From: Polytrichum commune
Lineage: Eukaryota; Streptophyta; Polytrichopsida; Polytrichales; Polytrichaceae
Length of the DNA: 64,000 nt
Assembly (NCBI GenBank): GCA_950295325.1
Contig: OX485805.1
Span: forward strand, 41,093,501-41,157,500
Direction of reading: 5' to 3'
The position numbers and the translations under genes were made by a program. A model generated the notes under the pieces. The model ran no database searches, was not told the DNA's origin, and saw only the letters and a program-made list of their open reading frames with translations. Each line of letters opens with the position of its first letter. Position 1 is the stretch's first letter. Positions 54,596-64,000 of the stretch are shown piece by piece.

Positions 54596-57253
54596 ACTAC
54601 AACAAATAACAACACATATAACAAATGGCGAACTCAAAGGGACCTATACCCCTACTGTGAAGCCAACACATGTAATCACAACACAGACCTACTTATTCAT
54701 TACTACAAAGAAAGACAACACAAACTTTTTTCAAACATAATTAATGCCTACTTCTCCACAGAACAACATAGAGACACAAGATACGTCACACCAACCACAA
54801 TAATTCCACTAGCACATATCTCTATTAATGAATGCAACCCAGAAAACGACATCGAAACAAACTCTGATACCATCCAAACACAATTCGATGTCGCTCACAT
54901 ATACGAAGACAATGGCCGACACCTCATTACCATCCCGAAAGCTAGACTAACATGGCTATGGAAACAATTCCAATTGGCAAAAAACAACACACACGGTCTA
55001 GAACCATCTACCCAATCGTTCGAAACTGAAATTGTTTGGTTATACCAAAGGTACAAATACTGTATCCCAAAAAATGACCCACTCAAACGAGCCCAATATA
55101 CAATACCAACCCAAATATTAGATCTCCTAATTACAACATTCAATATTAACCACTCATATTTTTCATCCCCAGTTACATGCCCCACACAATTCACCCAATT
55201 CTACTCACCATTCTCGCGAGACATAATATTTGGATCCCTAGGTAAAGCGTTTGACCATAAATGGCAAGGAATCGGTTACGCACACCCTCATAATACAACA
55301 GACCTACAACAAGCTATTCACTGGGCGCGCATAGCGGCCCAAAATGATCCATATACAATCACTATACTTATATCTCCGGATACTAATTGGTACCAAAACT
55401 CCAACCCACACACAGGCCCATTCCCAGACACACACGTCATTGCCCATTTCGCCGCTGATACGATCACGTATGAGGAACCCACAATACCCTCCGAGCTCAA
55501 TACCACAAGAAAAGAACCATCTACCATACAAATATTTTGTATCCATCACCAAAACAATAACATAGGCACCTGCGAACAAATGAAATTAATAAGCGACACA
55601 GCAAATAACCTCCAAATACTACAAAGTCACACACAAACTGCACCACCCACCCCTCTAAACACCACCGTTAACCCTAGTAAAAAATGGGCTAAATCAAACT
55701 ACCCAAACACACCCCTACACAATAATATCCCCATCCCACAACTTCCAAACTACCAAACTAACTTACCGCTAAAATTCCACCCCCAATTTAGCTACTACAC
55801 GGACGGATCCTTTATAAAACCCAAAGAAATTGCCCCTGGGGTATGGAGAAGAGAAAGAGCTGGATACGGTATCTATAGCCCCAAAGGCTTAAATATCGCC
55901 AAAAGACTCCATGGGCATCAAAACATACTACGTGCAGAAATGATGGCTATACACAAAACACTAAGAATCATCAATACAAAATTCCCTAATGAACCCGCAT
56001 ACATATTCACAGACAGTCTAAACGTATTATACCTACTCAATACACAAATTAAACACCCCACTCTCCACAATAGTCACCCCGACCAAACCACACTCAACTC
56101 CATGGTAAAAATCCTCCAAGACCGTACACAGCCAATCACACTATACAAAGTCAGAGCACACGTCAACATTGACGGTAATGAAAAAGCGGATAAACTAGCA
56201 AAAGCCGGGTTAGAATTAGAACACAGAATTGCCATCCACCCATACGAACATGCCCACGCCATCCCGTACTATTACCAAAAGGACGTCTGGGCCTCGATGG
56301 CAGACGTCCCAGACAAAGGCCCAGTAAGATTCTTAGAAAAACAAATTAAAAAATATGATAGGGAAACCAATATAGCAATCATGGCCACACAAACCCCCAA
56401 CACGTGTAAATGGACAGAAAATAGAGACATTGACAAAGAACTGTCCAACGAATTCTGGACAAATCCCTTAATCACAGACAAACAAAAATCATGCCTTATT
56501 AAATTCCGTACAGGAACATACATGGGTAATGCTAGAAAACAAATGTTCTTCGGTCACCAGAGGTACCCCTCTATCACATGTCCTATATGCAATTCAAACG
56601 ATCCAGACACTTGGCTACATGTTCTACTGAAATGCAACCAACAACATATACACTCACTACGAATTAAAAGACATAACAAAGCAGTCGGAGAAATTAGGAA
56701 GCTTCTAATCTCGTCCGAAAAATCCCGATGTTTTACTCTCATGAATGCCGGTACCTTCAATAATAACCCCCAAGAAAATACAGTCCCCAATTGGCTACTC
56801 CCCTGTACATGTAACACACAAAGATGTCATTGCAACGCAAGATTTCGACCTGATATACTCTGCGTTAAAGGATTACCATATCAAAATGACCCTCCCATTG
56901 ACATTGACCCTAACCTCACCATACAATTTATTGAATTCACATATTGTAACGACAGATTTTCCCCAGAAACAATAGAAGCAAAAAACAACAAATACAAACC
57001 TTTGATTGATAGTATTGCTTCCAGAGGATGGAAAATCGAACCACTTATTGTCATCACAGCTGGGGCCCGAGCTACGGCCCACATCCCATCTATGAAAATA
57101 CTAGAAGAAAATCTCAAAATACCCCTGGTTACCATCAAAAATACCTTTAAAAACATTAATACCATTGCAATACAATATGCCATGTCCATCCTCCTCCATA
57201 AGAGGAGAATTGAAAACCACCAACCGCTCCCCCAAAACTTAGACCCTCCATAA
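54596..57253 (+). CDS. LINE RNase H and restriction-like endonuclease part
   Basis: Same frame as the RT part; the conventional start codon is absent (first TTG at 54974). Residues counted from 54974: RNase H with YYTDGSFI (about 273), AEMMAI (about 321), FTDSLNV (about 345) and NEKADKLAKAG (about 400), so all catalytic acids are present. The zinc knuckle CPIC-x9-H-x5-C starts at about 535. The endonuclease-like region has RPDILCV (about 624), EFTYCND (about 653) and KNNKYKPLID (about 666), matching the R/K-PD...D/E-x-T...K-xxKY pattern of restriction-like LINE endonucleases. Confidence 0.82.
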   Translation, partial: TTTNNNTYNKWRTQRDLYPYCEANTCNHNTDLLIHYYKERQHKLFSNIINAYFSTEQHRDTRYVTPTTIIPLAHISINECNPENDIETNSDTIQTQFDVAHIYEDNGRHLITIPKARLTWLWKQFQLAKNNTHGLEPSTQSFETEIVWLYQRYKYCIPKNDPLKRAQYTIPTQILDLLITTFNINHSYFSSPVTCPTQFTQFYSPFSRDIIFGSLGKAFDHKWQGIGYAHPHNTTDLQQAIHWARIAAQNDPYTITILISPDTNWYQNSNPHTGPFPDTHVIAHFAADTITYEEPTIPSELNTTRKEPSTIQIFCIHHQNNNIGTCEQMKLISDTANNLQILQSHTQTAPPTPLNTTVNPSKKWAKSNYPNTPLHNNIPIPQLPNYQTNLPLKFHPQFSYYTDGSFIKPKEIAPGVWRRERAGYGIYSPKGLNIAKRLHGHQNILRAEMMAIHKTLRIINTKFPNEPAYIFTDSLNVLYLLNTQIKHPTLHNSHPDQTTLNSMVKILQDRTQPITLYKVRAHVNIDGNEKADKLAKAGLELEHRIAIHPYEHAHAIPYYYQKDVWASMADVPDKGPVRFLEKQIKKYDRETNIAIMATQTPNTCKWTENRDIDKELSNEFWTNPLITDKQKSCLIKFRTGTYMGNARKQMFFGHQRYPSITCPICNSNDPDTWLHVLLKCNQQHIHSLRIKRHNKAVGEIRKLLISSEKSRCFTLMNAGTFNNNPQENTVPNWLLPCTCNTQRCHCNARFRPDILCVKGLPYQNDPPIDIDPNLTIQFIEFTYCNDRFSPETIEAKNNKYKPLIDSIASRGWKIEPLIVITAGARATAHIPSMKILEENLKIPLVTIKNTFKNINTIAIQYAMSILLHKRRIENHQPLPQNLDPP

Positions 57254-57265
57254 AACCCACCCAAA

Positions 57266-57316
<51 letters not shown>
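57254..57316. repeat. (TA)n tail
   Basis: A7 then about 22 TA units. It serves as the 3' tail of the LINE on the plus strand and lies at the 3' side of the minus-strand SINE-like unit. Confidence 0.9.
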
Positions 57317-57319
<3 letters not shown>

Positions 57320-57322
<3 letters not shown>

Positions 57323-57520
57323 TAGTATCTATTTACAGCTCAGAATGAGGGATTGGTGCCGGTTGGTTGGTACAAATTCCTGCTTTTTACTCACTTGCAG
57401 CACCAAGTCACGCGTTACATTTTAGACGATCATACGGACTCGACTGAAATCGAACCCGGAACGTCTTAACTCAAACATCCTCCCACAACCAACTGAGGAA
57501 TCATGACTTGGCGTTCACTC
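57320..57520 (-). mobile_element. tRNA-derived SINE-like unit
   Basis: On the minus strand ATTCCTCAGTTGGTTGTGGG (A-box-like, about 57485-57505) is followed about 35 bases later by CCGGGTTCGATTTCAGTC (B-box-like, about 57440-57458), as in a tRNA-type pol III promoter. A tRNA-unrelated body then leads to the (TA)n. It does not fold as a clean tRNA, so it is a SINE and not a tRNA gene. Confidence 0.6.
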
Positions 57521-59340
57521 TCATAACAAAAACACTAATTATACCTAAAAGGCATGCACCGCCGTGGGCCATGATCGGCCCACGTTATTTGTTTCTCGGT
57601 TACTATAGTGTCCATCCTCGAAAGAGGAGAGTAGTTTTGTCCCAGCTTCCCCATGTCCTGTGGGCATCGGGTTGTTGGCATTACGAACGGACACTCCATT
57701 CACGCCAGCCCCTAAAAGGGACCGGAGTTTCTATCTATCTGAGGTTTTTTTTGAGCTTGGAAACAATAAAGAGTTTGATATAACATGATTTGGTGCTAGA
57801 AAAGGTCTTTAGTTTGTACTTGGAAGAATTACGAAGATTCTAGAGATTTAAGAAATATCTTTGATTTTACTTTTAAATAGGTTATATATGAAATAATGGA
57901 ATCATATTATTTAAAAAAATAAATTCTTTCTTTTTATAGGCCCCAACTTAAGTTATTGATTGTGCTTCATATTCTTAGGCCTACTTTCAAAGAAAATCAT
58001 ATTTCCTTCTAGGATGTGAATGAGAGTATGTGACATGCCATTATGAATATTTCAAAATTATCGACCACTTTTTATTTATGAAATAATTTAGTTAAAGAAT
58101 TTGGTTCAACCAAGTTCGGTAGTCAAAGCTTGGCTTACATTGAAATTTGTAGTTTCTTGAACCGTTTTTAGAATCACATCATCATTTAGCATAAATCTTT
58201 GGCAGCTATAAAATAGTACATTGTGTTCCTACCTTTTAGCATGGATGACTTGACACATTCAACTGAGAGCACGAGTTGAGCTTGCTCAAATCGCACATCA
58301 CGCCCTCGTGTTGTTTCCTAAAGTGTCCCAATACACATGTTTCCCTCACGGCTCCTCTAATGAGGGTACACACTCTTGCTTTTTGTTGCTTTATCCCAAT
58401 TGACAGAGGAAGAGGAAGAGCCACTTGCCAATGTGCAAAGGGTTGGTAGACATCTTCAAGGAAAAATGATGTTCATTTCCATCAACCTTTGCAACTTGTC
58501 CATTACATACAACCTCAGGCTTTTCAAACATGTAAATATGTTAGTCTAGTTCCCACATGTCTCGAAATTACAACCTAAAACCTTTGATTGACCGTCAAAT
58601 GTATAAATATTTTTCTCTCGTCAAAGTTTACAATATACAAGCAGCCAAAAATGGTTTCTCAACTAAAAACCTTATATTTGATATTTCACATGTCATGTCG
58701 CAGAAAAAAAAAAATTCTAACATACTATGTAGTAAGAAATTAAGTTACTCATATGTTTACTAGACTAAATATTGTATTTAGTATCACTTACTATCTGAAA
58801 TTACACAATGTTATAATTGTTTATTGTGTACCTCATTTTTTTTGTCAAAAAGGGTTGGATTAGTTGTTTTGAACATTGTAGATCATCAACATTTTTACAT
58901 GGTAAAAAAATTACATCAATAGTAGAAGAAAGACATAGCATTGTGTGACTCCGAAAAGTAAGTGACACTAAATACAATTATTTAGTGTAGTAACTTACTA
59001 GTATGTAGTGTAGACAGGAGCAACGCAGGGAATCACGCCCACTCCATCGCCTTTGAACAATTGTCAAGAGACTTGCACTTGGAGAGACAAGACTGCACTT
59101 TGAAGAATCTCCAGCCTCCACAACCCAACACGATCTCCGACCCGCCCAAACCCAACACAATTTCCACCGAGAAGGTGTGTAACATCGCTGCCTTCATGCG
59201 CTTTTTAGGCTACTTGTGTGTTTGCTGAGTGCGATCAGTAGGTTGTGTGAGATGCAAACATTTACGTATGATGAAATTTGCTATCATGGTGCTGGGCTCA
59301 CATTCCTTTGTGTTCTTCTCTTGAATCAATGCTACAATTG
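57520..59340. other. No firm gene; possible isolated exon at 59010-59175
   Basis: Near 59010-59175 the plus strand is open as SNAGNHAHSIAFEQLSRDLH and LERQDCTLKNLQPPQPNTIS, ending at a GAGAAG/GTGTGT donor. It is not recognised and could be a leader exon of the transporter gene. The rest has no features. Confidence 0.3.
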
Positions 59341-60100
59341 CTACGTGGTTGTGGAGTTAAGAGGAGCTCAGGGCATCCAAATTTACGCCTTCTACATACG
59401 AAGAATCCAAATTCTTCATCTTCGATCGTTCTTCAATCCTTTCTTCAATTCTTCGTCTTCTTCTTCTTGTCTTTGCCTGCTTTGCAAGCGGTCTGAATTG
59501 CAGAGGTCTATGTAGGAGTCTGCGATTTGATGCTACGGTCGGGCACCTCTCTCACATGGCTATGGAGTTACCAGGAGCTCGAAACCTCCAAACTTAGCAC
59601 TTTTCACACATCCAAGTACTTCTTCAATAATAAATCTTCTTCTTGTCTTTGTCTAATTCCCAAAGAGGTTTAACTACCAGAGGATTTGTGTAGGAACCTT
59701 TGGAATTAATCCGCCACTTGGGCACCCCTCTCCCATGGTAGCTCAGTGTTAACAGGCAGAGTTAACAGGAGCTCAGTGCCTCCAAATTTAGCACCTTTTA
59801 CACATCCAACTCCTCCAAATTCTTCAAATTCTCCTTCTTCAATTCTTGTTCTTGTTCTCGTCTTTGTCTACTTTCCAAGTTGTTTGACTTGCAGAGGTTT
59901 GTGTAGGAATCTGTACAGTTGATGCTACAATCGGGCACTCTCTCACATGGTTATGGAGTTAACAGGAGCTCAGAGTCTCCAAATTTAGCTCTTTTATCAA
60001 TACCCTAATTCTTCTTCTTCTTCTTCTCCTCCTTCTCCCGCGCTTGTCGAGTTTCCTAGCATTGTGACTTGCAGAGGTTGTTTTTAATAGGAATTTGTGA
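59340..60100 (+). repeat. About 200-bp tandem repeat (4 units) upstream of the ENT gene
   Basis: Each unit has GAGTTAACAGGAGCTCAG, CCTCCAAATTTAGCACCTTT, a CTTCTTC-rich tract, GTCTTTGTCTACTTT and CTTGCAGAGGTTTGTGTAGG. Units start near 59345, 59560, 59755 and 59955. Every unit carries an acceptor-like CTTGCAG after a pyrimidine tract, so repeated leader exons or alternative splicing are possible. Confidence 0.8.
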
Positions 60101-60303
60101 ATATTTGCTTCTAAGTTTTTGCAGACGTATGCAAGAAGGAGGCCAGGAGGATTGGGTTACTTAATTAATCCAGCACCTGGTAATTTTGGGAGGCAGAAGG
60201 GGGTTAAGTTACAGCTACCCAGAGAGGTGGATGATGGAGTGAATTGCAAGGGTGGGGATTGAATTCATTAGCATTCATTCCAGGCTGGGGAAATTCCGGC
60301 GCC

Positions 60304-63300
60304 ATGGCTGAGGCTACTGCCCTCACCATGCCTCCTGCTGAGCAAGGGGAGCCTCTAAAGGTTTATTAAATCTTTTCTCTTCAAATTCTTCCATAATCTG
60401 TTATGCGGAACTATGTTGCTTTCCTGCACTGTGTTCTTCCCTTGCTGTGAACATCAGTTTGAAGGGCAAGACATGAATTGGATCAGATTAATGCACCCTT
60501 GAATACAAGCATTTTCTCCACTTTACTCCATGTTTCCCTAGGTGGTACATACGAGTATTAGTCTGGAATCGTCTTTTAAAAAATAGAAATATACATTATT
60601 CGGGTATCTATAATGAGAATTTCACCTTTTTATTTGGCACCCGTAGGATATGAGTATTTGACGGTATTTCTGTTTTCGAAACCATTCGAGTCTATATGCC
60701 ATGCAAGAAACTTTCATACCTAGGAAAAATTGCCCTAGTATCACTATGGTCTAGAATGTTACTGACCCAAATAATAACTCGGGTATACAAAGATTCTCTT
60801 ACCTTGACATACCCACCAAATATGAACATTTGACTGGTATTAGAATTTTGATACCCGCGGGTGGGTTCTTTGATACCATTGATGATGTTGTTTATTGATA
60901 CTATACATTCACCTATATAGCAGACCAACACTGGTGCATTTGCCCAAAGTTTCCTGTCAAAACTCCCATCACAGATCAATTTTGAAAGCAGTCGTGGTGA
61001 ATATTCTGGATTCTCTGACCTTGTGATTTTTATTTTTTAGTTTCATGTGATTGTGTTTTTGGCAGGGTAGAGCTGCTGCATATGTGGTTTGCTGGCTGCT
61101 GGGAAACGGCTGCCTCTTTGCATGGAATAGCTTGCTGACCATTGAAGACTACTTCCTCATTGTCTTCAGCGTGAGTTTTCGTTTCATTCGGACCTCGAAA
61201 AAAACCTTGGACATATATCTCCTAAGCTGATATGGCCAAAAATATTTTTCCAAAAAATATTAATGCATATGAGAGTAATAATTGCGCCATCATTTCATGC
61301 AGCTTGCAAAACAAAATCCTTTTGGGGGCAAGAAAACTAGAAGTTTGTAATGGAAACCCTAATCATTCATACTCGAAGAAGCAATCTGGTCGAAACACCT
61401 CCACAATCAACACTTTGGAATAAATAACTCAAATAACAGATGTAACAAAGAATGTGGTTACAGCAAGAGACGCACTCCACAACTAAGGCTACTGTCTGCC
61501 CATTTTGATCAAAGGGCATGCCGATAAAACCACATGTGTACAATGTCAGAGTGCCCAAAATTTATGGATAAGTCTAGATATACTTTAAAAGCTAGTTTCT
61601 AGTGTAATTTAAGGGTAGGTCATCAACCAGACTCAGATTTAGGTTCCATAAGGGCTCCCTCGTAAGACCTGGGACTGTTATAACTAAAAAGAAACGATAA
61701 ACTAAAAGAGATTTCCTTCGATTCTTACACCCAGCAAGTCCCTTGGGAATGGAAGTAACTTCCCTTATTCCAAAATAGTCAATGTGAAGTAGTTGCACAA
61801 AGATGAAGTTGTTGACATTTTGTTCCTCTCATTTGTCTCAGAAGTACAAGGGGTTCGGAGATCGAGGTCTTAGTGATTAATATACAAACTTTTCCAGCTT
61901 AAGTGATCACCTAAACCTCTTAGAAACCCTAAGACATGTCCTGGCGTGTGAAGCTCCCTAACAATAAAAATAATCCCCATCAGCGTCTCGCAACAGTTTC
62001 ATTTTGATTTTCTTGGGCATCCAAGTAAGAGAGTTCACCACCCCACAATACATTTTGTGAAGTTCGATAATTACGGGGGCTTGTTTTGTTCGGTTGCAGG
62101 GGTACCATCCCACACGGGTGTTCACACTGGTGTATCAACCCTTTGCTCTTGTGACGATTCTTGTACTCACACGGTACGAGGCGCGAATCAACACGCGCCT
62201 GCGAATTCTCGTCGGATACACACTCTTTTTTATATTCGTGCTACTCATCCCCGTTGTGAGTGTGAACAACAAAATTCTCAAAACCTCACAAACTATTCTT
62301 GATACTCACAAAACTCCATGATTTGACCTCACAAGCCATTCAAGATGTTTGACATCGTCTTGTGTTGTTCTGTTATAAGTACCACAAAACCCCACAATTT
62401 GACCTCACAAGCCAATTCAAGATATTCGTTATCACCTTGTATTGTTCCGTTACCACAAAACCCCATGATATGAACTTGGTCCATGTCCGTGTTTAGAGAA
62501 TTTCCACCTGATAGAAAGATGGAGTTTTTCTTGTGTTTGAAGTGACAAAGCTCTAGACCCTTGTGTTCTGTTCTGTTCAGTTGAAGTTTTGCCTACAGTT
62601 TCATTACAAGGTTTGTCCATCACTAACTGAGACTTCATCATGGGTGTGGGAATTTGTGTAGTTGGATTTAGCCACCCATGGACGCGGTGGAATTGGGCCT
62701 TACATTGGCACTTGCATCTTCGTGGCGGGATTCGGATTTGCAGATGCACACGTGCAAGGAGGCATGTTTGGCGAGGTTTCATTCATGCGTGCAGCCTATG
62801 TTCAGGTGTGCCACAAAAACAAAAACAAAACAAAAAATTAAAAAATCATGAGTCGGGTGTCCAGTTTAATCCTTTCATACACAAACTAGCTAACTGGGAG
62901 CCTTGCCATGAGCTGTAGTAGGCATCCAGCCTACTGAGCCGCGGTGCCGTCAAGGTAGATATTGAGTGCTTACTATAGCCAATGGCAGGGCGACATGTGT
63001 CCATTACCATACTCATTGGTCAGGCCATGGCAAGGTCATCGAAACCGGGTCATAATGTGCCTCCTTGTATCCAATCAAGAATAGACACCTCGGTGGGAAA
63101 ATCGTTTGGCCTGACCAGTATATATGCACCACCATTTTGTGGGCATCTACGTCATGGACAAAAACACTTCATATAAGGTAGCCAAGTCTTGAACAGTTGC
63201 TTTTTCTAACTAGCCCACTTTTCCTCCAACACGAAACACGTGATTGCATGAGATGGTGAGCAGATATGAATCAAGGCCATAGCCACTTGTCTCATAATTC

Positions 63301-63717
63301 TTGGAGGTCATATGGATGTCTCATTTGTAATCAAAGTAAAGATTATCTTGCACATTAAATAGTCATACAGGTCCCCCCCCCCAAAAAAAGTATGTCGACT
63401 ATTGGACTTAGAATGGTTAACACAATTTGAACATGTAGTCCAATCACATGTTTATTTGGCGGTCATTCTTGAAATCACAACTGACCACATACCACTCAAA
63501 TATGGTTGTCCGATTCAGATAAATGACCGACTTAGGCACATCTACCTTACAAGAACATGACCAGTCTACTATGACCTTAACTACAAAGTGTGTGCATATG
63601 GCATTTGGTAGGCTTTTACTGCAGGTTTGGCAGCCTCGGGGGCGATCACATCCGGCCTCCGTCTCATTTGCAAGGCCAGCTTCCCCAACACCAGGGATGG
63701 ACTGCGCAAAAGCGCTC
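60304..63717 (+). CDS. Equilibrative nucleoside transporter, first five coding exons (gene continues past the window)
   Basis: Exons 60304-60360, 61066-61170, 62100-62255, 62662-62805 and 63612-63717 all join in phase with GT-AG ends. The model gives 189 residues plus one base. It starts MAEATALTMPPAEQ. TM1 has LLGNGCLFAWNSLLTIEDYF with the ENT signature (W-N), then YHPTRVFTLVYQPFALVTIL, LRILVGYTLFFIFVLLIPV, LDLATHGRGGIGPYIGTCIF, VAGFGFADAHVQGGMFGEVS and AGLAASGAITSGLRLICKAS..NTRDGLRKSA. This is the amino half (about TM1-5) of a plant ENT, a plasma-membrane carrier that imports nucleosides. The long hydrophilic loop and TM6-11 must lie beyond 64000. Introns contain repeats R4 and R2 and a MITE. 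No defect is visible. Confidence 0.93.
60690..60945 (+). repeat. Dispersed repeat family R4, copy 2 (ENT intron 1)
   Basis: Matches about 44030-44260 in the same orientation, moderately diverged. Confidence 0.5.
63175..63560 (-). repeat. Dispersed repeat family R2, copy 3 (ENT intron 4)
   Basis: Complement of 5298-5660 (GTAAGGTAGATGTGCCTAAG, AGTGGCTATGGCCTTGATTC and AGTGGGCTAGTTA on the minus strand). Confidence 0.6.
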
Positions 63718-63815
63718 GTAAGTTCGATTAATTCTTCTATCACTTGCTTAGAAACCTGTCATCTCCCTTCCAATTGAATCTAGTAATTCTCAATCTCTTG
63801 AAACCAAGGTCGTAA

Positions 63816-63960
63816 CATTACTCAGCACTTAGTGCTCATTCAGTGGACCCTCGGAATATAACAGTCGGATGCTCGAAAAGTTGTGCAAGGAGATTCAGAT
63901 TTTAACTGAGCTCCCAGCATCCGGCTGTTATATTCCAAGGGCACACATTGCTGAGTAATG
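63816..63960. mobile_element. 145-bp MITE-like element in ENT intron 5
   Basis: CATTACTCAGCA..GGAATATAACAGTCGGATGCT is mirrored by AGCATCCGGCTGTTATATTCC..TGCTGAGTAATG. The left arm has an extra segment of about 20 bases. No coding capacity. Confidence 0.75.
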
Positions 63961-64000
63961 GTATGGCTTCATGCATGCGGGTGTTATCTGGTTAGTTTTT

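Larger units (their letters stand above)
52952..57316 (+). mobile_element. 5'-truncated LINE retrotransposon with RT, RNase H, CCHC and restriction-like endonuclease
   Basis: One reading frame runs from 52952 to 57253, interrupted only by a TAG at 54593-54595. The first part holds the reverse transcriptase from the motif-3 region on; the fingers and any upstream endonuclease are missing, so the 5' end is truncated near 52950. The second part holds RNase H, a Cys/His knuckle and a PD-(D/E)xK-like domain. Only 18 bases separate the stop codon from a (TA)n tail at 57272-57316, so there is almost no 3' untranslated region. The coding strand is strikingly poor in G and rich in A and C, unlike its surroundings. 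A restriction-like enzyme after RNase H recalls the Dualen/RandI and Utopia-like groups rather than plant L1; the clade is inference. Confidence 0.85.

Noticed and set aside
57440-57505. A tRNA gene
   Set aside because: A-box and B-box are recognisable but the arms do not pair as a cloverleaf, and a SINE body and TA tail follow.

Overview
The window looks like nuclear DNA of a non-seed land plant (bryophyte or lycophyte grade) with a repeat-rich genome. Three things point that way. There are two chloroplast plastocyanin genes whose mature protein is 97 residues, with the alga/bryophyte-like short form. There are spliced plant housekeeping genes and fragments (nucleoside transporter, glutaminyl-tRNA synthetase, plastid pyrophosphatase, RED/SMU2), TTTAGGG repeats and inserted plastid DNA. 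Most of the remaining sequence is mobile or repetitive. The exact taxon cannot be fixed from the sequence alone.

Layout. 1-7.2 kb: dispersed repeats, a G-rich minisatellite, and the 3' exons of a plastid soluble pyrophosphatase lying next to internal exons of a GlnRS gene, both on the minus strand; this looks like captured gene fragments. 7.3-14.2 kb (minus): a large six-exon gene whose splice phases all agree. It encodes about 1559 residues with a ParB/DGQH-like domain, a beta-class DNA-methyltransferase-like domain, an acidic linker and an FCP1/NIF-type HAD domain. 14.2-19.7 kb: a divergent control region with arrays of a 22-bp palindrome at both ends. 19.85-22.92 kb (plus): a two-exon gene for a DUF7869-type, transposase-like protein of 976 residues. 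24.0-27.8 kb: unrecognised minus-strand coding exons and a RED/SMU2 fragment. 32.7-36.7 kb (plus): a three-exon P-loop GTPase whose second intron is filled by nested tandem repeats and a MITE. 37.5-38.0 kb: a mosaic of plastid fragments (rpoB, psbM, 16S rRNA). 38.7-47.3 kb: MITEs, microsatellites and unclassified repeats. 47.7-51.0 kb: tandem plastocyanin genes. 52.9-57.3 kb: a 5'-truncated LINE with reverse transcriptase, RNase H, a CCHC motif and a restriction-like endonuclease, facing a tRNA-derived SINE. 60.3-63.7 kb: the first five coding exons of an equilibrative nucleoside transporter that runs off the right edge.

The most unusual system is 7.3-22.9 kb (possibly to 27.8 kb). Two divergent, intact-looking genes, one a putative transposase and the other a ParB/methyltransferase/phosphatase fusion, share about 31 copies of one hairpin-forming palindrome. 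The copies sit upstream of both genes, inside introns close to 5' splice sites, and twice in frame inside an exon. I infer that this may be one large DNA transposon or its domesticated descendant. Exon boundaries were read by eye from splice consensus and phase and may be off by a few bases.
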